Source: Terriglobia bacterium
GTDB taxonomy: Bacteria; Acidobacteriota; Terriglobia; Bryobacterales; UBA6623
NCBI GenBank assembly: GCA_009841225.1
Contig: VXMF01000030.1
Coordinates: forward strand, 152,228 to 216,227
Direction of reading: 5' to 3'
Length of the DNA stretch: 64,000 nt
Numbering within the stretch: the stretch's first letter is position 1; each line of letters begins with the position of its first letter. The notes beneath the pieces are model-generated. The model was not told the DNA's origin and did not search any database. It was given only the letters and a program-made list of their open reading frames with translations. The translations under genes and the position numbers were made by a program. This document shows, in pieces, positions 35,082-44,559 of the stretch.

Positions 35082-35963
35082 TCACCACTCGCGGGGCAAC
35101 CTAGGTGCCAGCCGCAGGCGACGGAGGAGGCGGTATGGCCATCGCGCGAGTTCTCGGCTCATCTTGCGCTCGACCTGCTCATGCCGTGATTCCAAGGCAG
35201 CCACCCATTCGCGCAGCTTGGCGATGTGCAGTTCCCTCTCCCGCAACAGATTGCCGTCGCTCGGCACAAACGCCAGGCCTTGCAGGTCGTTCAGCGGACT
35301 CTTTGAGCAGACCGCGACGAAGAAGTGGGCCGATGCCGGACTAGCTTCGCGAGCCTCCACGTGCGCTGCGGCCTTGCCGGCACTCGGCGAGTTGATCGAA
35401 ACCGCTCCAACGTGATTCTCCAAGAAAACTGTGCAGTGGGAAAACGCGGCCATCAGGGCGCCGTGGAATTCCTCGTACGCGAACTCATGCACGTGGAAAG
35501 GATTCGGTTCGTCGCGGGTGTTCTGGTAGTAGTCCCGATTCGGGGTCGACACCACAAAGACGCCGGAAGTGTCCAAGACCCGTACCGCTTCGCTGATCAA
35601 GTCCTCCCAGCCGTTCAAGTGTTCGATCACCTCAAAGGCCGTGACAAGGTCTAACGATGCGTCCGCAAAGGGCAGCGTCACGCAATCTCCCCGCACGAGC
35701 ACGACTCCCGGAGAGTTGGCCCGCGCGCGGGAGATGGCCTGCTCGGAATTGTCCAAGCCGTACACGGCGGCGCTCTCTCCGACGAAGCGCGCCGCCCCGT
35801 ACCCCTCCCCGCAGCCGACATCCAAGACACGCCGCCCACGAGCCAGCGGCTCCGCGAAGCAATAGCGGGCCAGGTGTTCGTTTCGCAGGTCGGGATCGCT
35901 CGCGTCCAGCACGAGGCGCTCGCCGCTGGGCTCTGCAGAGCGATCTAAGTCAGATGGACTCAT
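35082..35963 (-). CDS. SAM methyltransferase with C-terminal coiled coil
   Basis: This protein has 293 residues from the ATG at 35963 (the frame is open to 36020). Motif I RRVLDVGCGEGYGAARFVG at about residue 41 and the following DNSEQAI and TAFEVIEHLNGWEDLI are those of class I methyltransferases (Methyltransf_11/23). The last 70 residues (RERELHIAKLREWVAALESR and onward) form a coiled coil ending in a basic Arg-rich tail, an arrangement seen in glycan or O-antigen modification loci. No such locus is adjacent. The substrate is unknown. Confidence 0.88.
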   Translation of the reverse strand: MSPSDLDRSAEPSGERLVLDASDPDLRNEHLARYCFAEPLARGRRVLDVGCGEGYGAARFVGESAAVYGLDNSEQAISRARANSPGVVLVRGDCVTLPFADASLDLVTAFEVIEHLNGWEDLISEAVRVLDTSGVFVVSTPNRDYYQNTRDEPNPFHVHEFAYEEFHGALMAAFSHCTVFLENHVGAVSINSPSAGKAAAHVEAREASPASAHFFVAVCSKSPLNDLQGLAFVPSDGNLLRERELHIAKLREWVAALESRHEQVERKMSRELARWPYRLLRRLRLAPRLPREW

Positions 35964-36053
35964 GGGTTGAAGCTCGCCGGGCCGGTGGTGACAAGTCTCG
36001 ACAGGCTGATCGCTGCGCACGCCAATCGCGGCCGCCTCCTGCGGTTGTCCGGG

Positions 36054-38033
36054 CTATTGGTAGAACGGCTGGCCCGACAGCCAGCGCGGACCGTAATGGG
36101 GTTCGTCCCCGCCCGCCTCCAGCGCCCCCAGATCCGGCGCAGCACCGACAAACCCCTCATTGACTGTCGGGATCACAACCCCGGCATCGACGGCCGCGCT
36201 ACCGGGCCTGAGTTGGAAATTCAGCTCCCGGGCGTGATAGACGGCATGCCTTCGCCGCGGGTCGGGAGGAGTCATCCGTTCGAAGATGTCGAAGTCGAGT
36301 TCAAGGCCATGCTGCTCTTGGCCCGTGGCCGCCCGCAGATCGGGCAGGTTCGAAAACGTCTGCCAGTCGGGTAGCGGAGCGCCCGGTGCCACCGCTCCCC
36401 GGTCTGGAGCGCGCCAGCGATACTGCTCCGTTACGCCCGCGTTCGGCCGGAATCCGTTGTAATCCGAGCTGAACGTCCGGCCTGCGTTCGACCATGTCAT
36501 CACGCCGCGACCCGGCGTGTCGCGGCCGAGGAAGAGGTTGTTGCGGTAGTGCATGTTCGACGAGGGATCGCTCGCCACCTGCTCGCCAATAATGGTGTTG
36601 TGGTAGGCGAACAGGCCCGCCGCCTTGGCGGAGAACTTGAACGCGACCCCGCTCGGCACGTGGTACAGCAGATTGCGGATGAAGTAGGCCGGCCCCCCGA
36701 AGACGGGCTGTGAGCTGTAGCCTCCGTGGGCGGCGTTGACGCCCCGGTTGTTGAAGACGCGGATGTTGTGGACGCCACCGTCGGTCTCGATGAAATCGTC
36801 GCCCGACATGTGGATGTCGTTGTTGTAGATGTCGATCGAAGACGCCCGTCGCTCCGGGTCCGCCTCGGGCGTGCCGTAGGTGGAAATGCCGATGCCGTCG
36901 TGAAAGTAGGCCACGGCGTTGTGGGCGATAACGTGGCCGGGCCCGTACACCTTGACTGCATAGTAGCTCCGCACTTCGTGGGAGCCGTAGGGCCCGACAC
37001 CTCGCCACAGCGGTCCCGTCCAGCCCACCAGCAGGTTGCGCTGCTCGAAACGCCCCAGAAAGATGTTGTCCGCGATGTAAAAGTCGCTCGAACCCGCGTA
37101 CTCGGTCCAAACGCCGAATCCGATGTCTTCGAATCGGCAGTTCTTCACGGTCAGGTTCCGCGCCCCGGCGACGCCCTTGAATCCAGCGAAGATCGCGATG
37201 TCCGTATTGCGAAACGTCAGCCCCTCAAGGATGTGGTGGGCTGAAGCGCTGACATCGAAGAGCCGGTGGTTCCCCGCCCCGTCGAACACCGCTTCGCCGT
37301 CGCCAGCCGCGCGGATCGTAATCGGCTTCTCGGCAGTCCCCTTGAGCGTGAGCCAGTTCGTGCCATCGAACGGAGTCATCATCGGATCGACATAGTTCAG
37401 CCGATCATTGCGGTACAGCCCGGCATGAACGAGGATCGTATCGCCCGGGCCGACCGGTCGCTCCCAGACGACACTCCAGTCGCCCAAGCCCGCTCCGTAA
37501 TAGGCCTGCAGCAGGCTGGTGAAGTGCGGCTCCAGCCTGTCGCCCTCATGGTCGGGAGGGTACACATGCAGCACGCGACCGCCCTCGTAGGGCATCGGCT
37601 CGGTGCGGGTGCTGACTCGCACCAGATGCTCGGTCTCTCCGCTCGCGCCGTCCGGATCCGCGAGCTTGAACCGGCACTCGTACTCCGTCCCCGGCTCAAG
37701 GTTGAGAATGCTGCCGGCAAAGCCATCGGGCACGGTGTAATCCAGATGCTCGCGCTCACGAAAGACGCGCTCGCCACCGATGCGAACCAGCGGCAGCGCT
37801 TGGCGCCACGCGCCTTCCCCTGCCTTGCGGAACTCCACCGCAACGCTGGCGTCGCGGTCGTCGTCTCCGCTGATAGCCCATTCGAAGCCGAGATTGTGCA
37901 GAGTCGGATGCTCGACAGTGAACCTGCCCGCATGCACAGCATCATCGGCAGGCAGGAGACCGCCTGCGAGTAGCAGAAACGCGATCAAGCGCCACGCCAC
38001 TGCGTTCGCCGCCAACCTCGCTGCGTCCCTCAT
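36054..38033 (-). CDS. Secreted right-handed parallel beta-helix protein
   Basis: This protein has 659 residues from the ATG at 38033, which begins a signal-like hydrophobic stretch (AWRLIAFLLLAGGLLP). Residues about 35-150 form a fibronectin-like domain (VEFRKAGEGAW, VPDGFAGSILNLEPGTEYEC). From about 190 the chain shows regular short beta-helix coils: DTILVHAGLYRN, KPITIRAAGDGEAVFDGAGN, HHILEGLTFRNTDIAIFAGF, NLTVKNCRFEDIGFGVW. Such helices are common in polysaccharide lyases and epimerases, but no catalytic set can be assigned by eye. It lies just downstream, on the same strand, of a DUF3604 gene and may be co-transcribed. Confidence 0.8.
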   Translation of the reverse strand: MRDAARLAANAVAWRLIAFLLLAGGLLPADDAVHAGRFTVEHPTLHNLGFEWAISGDDDRDASVAVEFRKAGEGAWRQALPLVRIGGERVFREREHLDYTVPDGFAGSILNLEPGTEYECRFKLADPDGASGETEHLVRVSTRTEPMPYEGGRVLHVYPPDHEGDRLEPHFTSLLQAYYGAGLGDWSVVWERPVGPGDTILVHAGLYRNDRLNYVDPMMTPFDGTNWLTLKGTAEKPITIRAAGDGEAVFDGAGNHRLFDVSASAHHILEGLTFRNTDIAIFAGFKGVAGARNLTVKNCRFEDIGFGVWTEYAGSSDFYIADNIFLGRFEQRNLLVGWTGPLWRGVGPYGSHEVRSYYAVKVYGPGHVIAHNAVAYFHDGIGISTYGTPEADPERRASSIDIYNNDIHMSGDDFIETDGGVHNIRVFNNRGVNAAHGGYSSQPVFGGPAYFIRNLLYHVPSGVAFKFSAKAAGLFAYHNTIIGEQVASDPSSNMHYRNNLFLGRDTPGRGVMTWSNAGRTFSSDYNGFRPNAGVTEQYRWRAPDRGAVAPGAPLPDWQTFSNLPDLRAATGQEQHGLELDFDIFERMTPPDPRRRHAVYHARELNFQLRPGSAAVDAGVVIPTVNEGFVGAAPDLGALEAGGDEPHYGPRWLSGQPFYQ

Positions 38034-38089
38034 CTCACCGTTTCCGAGCAGGGTTCTCGGCGCACAACGCTCGCACCCATGCGCCTTGC

Positions 38090-40986
38090 CTATTCCCCTT
38101 GATAGTCGATCCAGATGGGACTGCCCCAAGCCATGTTGTCGTCTGCTTGGATAACGCGCACGTAGTAGTAGTGCATTCCAGGCTCGATGTCAGCGTCTGT
38201 GTACGCGAACGTGAGTTCGCTGACGTCGGGATGCGCGGTGTAGGCGAAGGTGTTGTCCTTGATGATGTCAATTTGCTTGACCGTGTCCGTGCCGATCACG
38301 CGCACATCGAAACGCGGCGGAACGCTGGCCGCGAACTCCTCGCCCATCGCGTGCCCCCCGCTCTGGAAGTCGACGATGATGTTCTCGGTGGCCGCATAGG
38401 TGCGGCGGGCGTAGAGCGAGTCCCAGATGTCTCCGTAGGTCCGGGCGGGCGTATAGGCGACGGCTACGACATGTGCGTGGAGCGGTGGTCGGAACTGGCG
38501 ATGAAACCCATCTTGTAGCCCTTTTCCAGAGCGTTCCAAATGAAGCCCTTTGGCCGCATGTCGCCAGAGGTGATATAGCCGCCCACTACGATCCTTTCCG
38601 CCGTCGCGCTGCGCGGTGCGCCGAGGTACTCGTAGGAGTCGCGATTGCCTTGGAACATTTCCACCAAGCGTTCGGCGCGCTCGTCGTTGTACCGCCAGTC
38701 CGTGCCCATTTGCGTGGCCGGCGTGTGGGGAATGCTGATCGCTTTCGGGCGCCCCCCGTCCAAGAGCTGCTTCCACAACTCCAGCGTGTCGTCCTCGGCG
38801 ACTCCGATCGAGCGGTCTCCGGGCTTGATCCGGATAGGAGCGTAGCCGCGCCCGCGCCAGACGATGTTGCGGTGCCCGTCTGGGTAGCCGACCGTCCGCT
38901 CGTAGTTCAGCACGGGATAGAAGACGCCCGGGATCTTATAGACATCCACGGCCTTGTCGACCATGCGCCACATGTAGGGGGTGTCGGCCTTTTGGGGCAA
39001 CACGTGTTCGGACGGCCCGAGGAAGTCCATCTTTGCGACGTCGATCGCGTAGCGGTAGCAGTCGTACAGGCTGCCATCGCTGTAGCCATCGAACGAAAGG
39101 TCGGTATGTCGGTGCAGATCTCCCCAGACAAGGTGGTACTTCTCCCCACCCGCTTCCATTTGGTAGGTCTTCCACAGAGGCTGGGTCATCTCAGGGACAG
39201 AGTCGGCCACGGGCTCGGGAGCCGCCAGATCATCGGTCCCGACGAAGTACTCGTCCGTGACAGCGCCCCCGGAAGTGCGCGCCAAGGCGAGCTTGCCCGC
39301 ATAGAGGTCGTATCGCCAGAAGCGATCCGACTCGGCCGCGTAGCTCTTGCCGTCGGTCTGCGACACGATCCACAGGTCTCCGGAGCGGTCCACGGCTGCC
39401 GCCGGGCGCTGCTCGTTGCGCCCGTCGGAGAACGGGACCCACACGGGCGGCGTCCAACCATGGCCGTCGAACATCGTGACCTTGTAATCCCAGTACGGAA
39501 AGATCGAGCGCGCCGCTACGGTCGGAGGATTGGCGCGCCCCAGGGTGCGCGTGCGCAGGATCGCCCACACGCGGCCTTTGCCGTCGACCTGCAGCATCGG
39601 GTACTCGGTGTAAGTCTGGCGGGCGCTGTCTAGGCCGAGCGCCATCCAGCTGCCGGTGATCGGGCTGGGCGGAAAGCGCTGGTCGATCGGCGGAACGGGC
39701 CTGACGATGCGCCCGCGGTCAAGCACGCGCACCTGCGCCTGCCGATGGAAGTACAACCCGCTCTCGCCACGGTGGATGCCGTTGATGCCGTAGTGGTCCT
39801 TGCCCCAGTTCGGACCGCCGTTGTCCCAAGCCATCCAGAGCCGGTCGCGGTGGTCATAGGCCAGGCTCACGTGGGCCTGAAAGTCCTCGCTGGCCGTGAT
39901 GCGCTCCAACGGCTGCAGCCGCCCGGAGACAAACCGGCGCAAGAAGATGTCGTAGTTGCCGTGGCGGTAGCTGTCCCAGGCGATAGCGAGCTCTCCCCGC
40001 GAGTTGAGTGCCAGAGCGGGCTCCCAGTCGTTGGCCGGGTGCTCGGTAACCTTGATTGGGGGCCCCCAGCCGTCACCGCGCCGAACCATCAGCGATACGT
40101 CGGTGTTGCCCTTCGCGCCAGACTGGTAGACAAGGTATACATCGCCGTTCTTGGCGGCTGCCATGCGCGGGAAAGTGTCCGGCCCGGGACCGTTGGTGAG
40201 GGCCTGTCCCGAGAGCTTGCCACCCAACTCGTAATCGACCTGATAGAGCTGTACCACGCCGTCGCGGATGGTCGAGGCCACTGCTGTCACTGCACCGGCC
40301 TTGGTGGAGATCAGAGAGACCTGGTAGTAGTCGCCCGCGGGAGCGATCGTGATCGCGTCGTCCCAAGACTCGCCATCGGGCGAGGAGCGCACTTGGATGG
40401 TATCGGCCCCGTCCCCGAAGGCTATCCACGCTACCCAGACGCGCCCGTCGGGCCCGATCGCGATGGCGGGATAGTCGTCGTCGGCCAGCGCATCAGACAT
40501 GCGCTGCGCCCAAGGCACGCGCTCGATCCGCATGCGCCCGTCCAAGCGCTCTAGCGGTTCATGAATACGGACCTGGCCGGGACGGAACTCGGCCTCGCCC
40601 TGAGTTGTCTGGATTGATACGCGCACCGCGTCGCCGCCTGCGACATCGACAACAACCCCCTTCCAGCGGGTCGGAGAAAAAGCGGCTTCGTCCCTGGGTT
40701 CCATCTGGAGGTGGCCGTCCCACTGGTTGCCGCAGCGCCAACCGGAGGGCTCGAAAGACTCCCCCGAGCCGAAGTGGTGGGAGGCGACGATCTCCGCCGA
40801 GCCGCCGGCAGCCGCTAGCGAGCCGCTCCAATCCACCACCGTCTCGTCGGCACCCCCAAACAGGATCCGGAACCTCTCCGCAGCACCGAGCGGCACGGCC
40901 GCCGCCAGAGCGAGGACGAGGACAAGCCCGCGGGCTAGTGATGTTGCGGTGATGTTTCGGGGCACGCTAACGACCTGCCCAATCAT
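38090..40986 (-). pseudogene. DUF3604 family exported protein, broken by one missing base
   Basis: Two minus-strand frames make up one gene. Frame one (start 40986, stop at 38464-38466) carries a signal peptide, a large beta-propeller region and most of the DUF3604 domain: YHLVWGDLHRHTDLSFDG, FLGPSEHV and SIPHTPATQMG. It ends SSDHRSTHMS. Frame two, ending at 38090, continues the same domain without a gap in homology: VAVAYTPARTYGDIWDSLYA, then TYAATENIIVDF. Adding one base near 38464 would read through to give about 965 residues. It is either a real inactivating deletion or an assembly or sequencing error. TTG at 41025 is an alternative start. Homologous to the gene at 6255-8672. Confidence 0.85.
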
Positions 40987-41025
40987 ACCCAAGACCCGCT
41001 CTCGCCAGCCCGCGACTGTTCTCAA

Positions 41026-41467
41026 TCCCTAGACAAGACCCTAGGCTCAGGCAGCAATCGTGTTTGCAGTCAGACGGTCTCGCGAGTGCTACAGGCCCAC
41101 TGGCGAATTCACTTGGGAAGTGAAGCTTTCGCGGCGCTCGGAAGGGAGAGCTGCATGCGAGTCGACACTGCCCCGGAACTACGGTCTGGAGTTGCGCGCC
41201 AAGAGCTGACCTGTCTGGCCAGCTCGGCTACGACCGCCGCGCGGAGGCTACGGGCAGCGCCCATACCGATTTGGAACAGGCAGGCTCGTCTGGAGTGGTC
41301 CGGGCACCCAACTAGCCGGGAATCCTGTCTGCGGCACGCCTCTAAGGCAAAAGGTACAATCACTGTGGTCGGTAGTTCAGAAACGTAGCAGAATCCACCT
41401 TAGATTCACCGGCCAGCAGTCCAAGAGAACCACACCTCTCCATGAATCGCCGATCATCTCTCGCTTC
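41026..41467. other. Intergenic region without recognised features
   Basis: About 440 bp separate the DUF3604 gene and the antiporter gene, which diverge, so both promoters should lie here. A possible -10 TACAAT occurs at about 41354-41359 on the plus strand without a clear -35. Short frames on both strands are not convincing. Confidence 0.45.
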
Positions 41468-43108
41468 ATGAGCATCGACGCGCTATTGCGCATCGGTCTG
41501 CTCGTCGTCACCGCCAAGCTCAGCGAAGGCCTCCTGGGACGGCTGGGATTGAGCGCTATCGTGGCCTACGCGCTGGCCGGCGTGCTGCTGGGACCTGCCA
41601 CCGGCATTGTCGGTCCGGAAGACGACGTTCAGATCTTCCTCGCCGTCGGCGTATCCGTCTTCTTCTTCCTCGTCGGCCTCGACGAGCTCGATCTCCCGGG
41701 CCTGAAGGCCACGATCCGCGGCCCCTATTTCGTTGGCGCGACAGTATCGGTCGCGATCTCAGTGCTCGCGTCTCTGGTCGTGACGTCGGACCTGTTCGGC
41801 CTGAAATTCGCGTTGGGGCTCGAATTCAACGAGGCGCTGGCGGTTGCCGGCATCCTGTCGCTGTCCAGCTTGGGCATCGTGGTCAAGGTGCTGTCCGACC
41901 TCGGCCTCCTCAATAAACTGATCGGGCTACGGATATTCACCGCCGTCATCATCGCGGAAGTGCTCGCCCTGCTGCTGGTCGGGGTGAGCATCGGCGAGGT
42001 CGCCCACGATACGAGCGTCGGCGGCGTGCTGCGCCTGATCGGGCAGATCGCCGGGTTCGCTGTGGTTACTTGGTTCGTTTCGGCGAAGGTGCTGCCCGCC
42101 GCCATTGATGTCCTCCAGCGCCGGCTGCACGTGTCGGAGCTCTCGTTCGGGTTGTTGATCGGCAGCCTCTTCCTCGTGGTGGCGGGCGCCGAGCGGATGG
42201 GTCTGCACGGCTCGCTGGGCGCGCTCCTGTTCGGCGCGGCGCTGTCGGGACTGCCCCACCGCATGCGCGCGGACATCATGCCCGGTATCCGGAGCATCGC
42301 AGACGGCCTCTTCGTACCGCTCCTGTTCGCGTGTGCCGGCGTGTATCTGGACTGGTCGTTCACCGCCCTGCCCGCGGCGACCATAGTCGCCGTGGCGGTC
42401 ATCCCGTTCACGGGGAAGTTCGCCGGCGCCCTGATCGGCACCTACCTGGCGCGGCTGGACACGCCGATCGTCCTGGCGACGGGCTTGATGGCCAAGGGCG
42501 TCGCTGAGATCGCCCTCCTGCTCGTCCTGCTCGAGACCGGTGTGATCACGCAGGAAGTCTTCTCGCTGCTCTCGATCATCATGTTCGCCTACATCCTAGT
42601 GATGCCCTCGGTCATCGGCCTGGCCACCGCCAAGGCCAAGGAACCGGAACAAGCGACTCCTCCCGGAGCGGTGCCGCCGTCGTTCGCCCGGCATGCGCTG
42701 GAAGGGGTCAGCGTGAGTTCGATTATGGACCGTACGCGCGTCTATCCCGCGCCAGAGCTGGCGGTGCGGGACTTCCTGGCCGACTGGACCGTCCCGAATC
42801 AGCAGGACTACCTTGTCGCCGAGGACGACGTGCCTGTCGGCGTCGTGTCACTCGCAAGAATGCACCGCCTAGACGAACGCTTGCGGGCAGAAACCCCCCT
42901 GCGAGACCTGCTGCGCCAGAACATTCCACGCGCCTGGCCGGACGAGCCGGTTGAAGACGTGCTGGAGCGGATGACGGACCACTCGGTGTCCGTCATTCCG
43001 ATCGTGGAGCTGGACACCGGCCGGTTCTTGGGCTCGGTCGCCAGCCACGACATTGTGGACTTGGTAGTGCTGATGCACGAGATCGAAAGCGAAGCGCAGC
43101 TAGCTTGA
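41468..43108 (+). CDS. CPA2 cation:proton antiporter with CBS domain pair
   Basis: This 546-residue membrane protein has 11-12 predicted transmembrane segments in residues 1-390, of the KefB/NhaS3 (CPA2) type: GRLGLSAIVAYALAGVLLGP, FFLVGLDELDLPGLK and LMAKGVAEIALLLVLLETG are characteristic. The cytosolic tail (about 415-545) holds a CBS pair (VSSIMDRTRVYPAPELAV, then VLERMTDHSVSVIPIVELD), likely an adenine-nucleotide sensor in place of a TrkA-N domain. It should exchange Na+ or K+ for H+. It is the first of four closely spaced rightward genes. Confidence 0.92.
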   Translation: MSIDALLRIGLLVVTAKLSEGLLGRLGLSAIVAYALAGVLLGPATGIVGPEDDVQIFLAVGVSVFFFLVGLDELDLPGLKATIRGPYFVGATVSVAISVLASLVVTSDLFGLKFALGLEFNEALAVAGILSLSSLGIVVKVLSDLGLLNKLIGLRIFTAVIIAEVLALLLVGVSIGEVAHDTSVGGVLRLIGQIAGFAVVTWFVSAKVLPAAIDVLQRRLHVSELSFGLLIGSLFLVVAGAERMGLHGSLGALLFGAALSGLPHRMRADIMPGIRSIADGLFVPLLFACAGVYLDWSFTALPAATIVAVAVIPFTGKFAGALIGTYLARLDTPIVLATGLMAKGVAEIALLLVLLETGVITQEVFSLLSIIMFAYILVMPSVIGLATAKAKEPEQATPPGAVPPSFARHALEGVSVSSIMDRTRVYPAPELAVRDFLADWTVPNQQDYLVAEDDVPVGVVSLARMHRLDERLRAETPLRDLLRQNIPRAWPDEPVEDVLERMTDHSVSVIPIVELDTGRFLGSVASHDIVDLVVLMHEIESEAQLA

Positions 43109-43149
43109 GAGAGGAGCCAAGGAGGCAGTCCCGGAACGCAAGTGGCACT

Positions 43150-43548
43150 ATGGTGGAACCTAGAGTTCTAGACACCGTCGTGGACACGCGCACGAAGATC
43201 GTTGAAGCTGAGACGCTGGCTTCCTCCGGGCGGCAAGCACACGCTGCCAAGGGATGGTTCGACGTCTTGACCTCCGAGCATTGCGAGCTGCTAGAGCAAG
43301 CTCGGCCGGCGGACCACAAGTTACTGGTGCTGGTCTACCGAGAGACAGAGGATCGCCCGGCCCCGTTGCCCGCATACGACCGGGCACAAATGGTGGCTGC
43401 CCTTGCGTGCGTAGACTTTGTCTGCATCGCCGACGCGTCTGAGGCGGACGCGATCGTGGCCAGCGTCAGTGCCGAGCCGGCAATCAACGTGGATGTGAGG
43501 CAATCTCGCGACGTAGTCCGTCATGTCTTTGCTACCCAACGCAGCTAG
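43150..43548 (+). CDS. Degenerate HldE-like cytidylyltransferase-fold protein
   Basis: This 132-residue protein lines up with the adenylyltransferase domain of HldE/RfaE-type proteins: GWFDVLTSEHCELLEQARPA corresponds to the usual 'GCFDLLHAGHVRYLEQAR', followed by LLVLVYRETEDRPAPLPAY, then MVAALACVDFVCIAD. The nucleotide-binding HxGH motif is replaced by TSEH, and the downstream RTST-like motif is not visible, so catalysis is doubtful. It overlaps the next gene, a GT9 glycosyltransferase, by 26 bp. ATG 43150 is preferred over TTG 43105. It may be a structural or regulatory relic of ADP-heptose synthesis. Confidence 0.65.
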   Translation: MVEPRVLDTVVDTRTKIVEAETLASSGRQAHAAKGWFDVLTSEHCELLEQARPADHKLLVLVYRETEDRPAPLPAYDRAQMVAALACVDFVCIADASEADAIVASVSAEPAINVDVRQSRDVVRHVFATQRS

Positions 43549-44554
43549 GTGCTCGCCTCCGCGCATCCTAGTGGTGCGCTTCGGGGCCATGGGGGACATC
43601 ATCCAGACCCTGCCAGCGGTCGCAGACCTGCGCAGGGGCGTTCCGGACGCCAAGATCGCTTGGGCGGTGGACAGCCGTTGGCGCGAGCTGCTGGTGGGAA
43701 ACCAAGACATCGACGAAGCCATCGGTGTGCGCCTGCGGTCGTGGCTAAGCCCCGGTGCCAGACCTGGTGAGAGTGCGGGGGAAGCGCTCAGGAGGCTGCG
43801 ACGAAACGATTTCGATCTCGCTCTGGACATGCAGGGTCTGGTTAAGTCCGCGGCGGTCGCCGCAGCCTCTAACGCAAAGACCGTAGCCGGACTGGATCAT
43901 CGCCTGCTACGTGAGCCGCACGCTGCCCTTCTCTACGACCGCCGCCTCGATACAGCTAGCACTCACGTAGTCGATCGCTACCGCGAACTCGCGGCAATGG
44001 CCACCGGCTCCTCGCCGTCGCCGGAGGCTCGCTTTCAGCTGCCGCCGGGCGAGCTGCGCAGCGGCCTGCCCGAGCGCTACGTGCTCACCAGTGCGCAGGC
44101 TGGCTGGGGTGCCAAGCAATGGCCCCGGGAGCGCTATAGCGAACTCGCGGCAAGGCTCTGGAACGAGCACCGAATCCCGCTTGTCGTCGATTGCGTCCCT
44201 GGCGAAGAGGCACATGCCAACGCCATTCGCGCCGCCGCACCCGAGGGAGCGGTCCACTCCCACCCCTCGACGCTCCCGCAACTGATCGGGGCGACGCGCC
44301 GGGCCACGGCCGTGGTGGGCGTGGACAGCGGCCCACTACATCTGGCCGCGGCACTGGCCCGGCCCGGCGTGGCGATCTTCGGCCCGACCGATCCGGCCCG
44401 CAACGGGCCTTACGGGTCGAGCATGACAGTGTTGCGAGCATCAGACGCAGAGACCACCTACAAGCGCACTACTGAACCCAGCTCGTCAATGCGGGCTTGG
44501 TCTGCTGATGCCATCTACCGCGAGCTCGTTCCCCGATTGAACTCAGTAGACTGA
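43523..44554 (+). CDS. GT9 family (heptosyltransferase-like) glycosyltransferase
   Basis: This 343-residue protein resembles WaaC/WaaF heptosyltransferases of LPS inner core synthesis. Visible blocks are RILVVRFGAMGDIIQTLPAV at the N-terminus, FDLALDMQGLVKSAAVA at about 98-114, and the sugar-nucleotide motif VVGVDSGPLHLAAALARPGV near 265. It shares 26 bp with the preceding gene and is 5 bp from the next, so they form one transcript. The donor and acceptor are not known. Confidence 0.9.
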   Translation: MSLLPNAARCSPPRILVVRFGAMGDIIQTLPAVADLRRGVPDAKIAWAVDSRWRELLVGNQDIDEAIGVRLRSWLSPGARPGESAGEALRRLRRNDFDLALDMQGLVKSAAVAAASNAKTVAGLDHRLLREPHAALLYDRRLDTASTHVVDRYRELAAMATGSSPSPEARFQLPPGELRSGLPERYVLTSAQAGWGAKQWPRERYSELAARLWNEHRIPLVVDCVPGEEAHANAIRAAAPEGAVHSHPSTLPQLIGATRRATAVVGVDSGPLHLAAALARPGVAIFGPTDPARNGPYGSSMTVLRASDAETTYKRTTEPSSSMRAWSADAIYRELVPRLNSVD

Positions 44555-44559
44555 GACCC

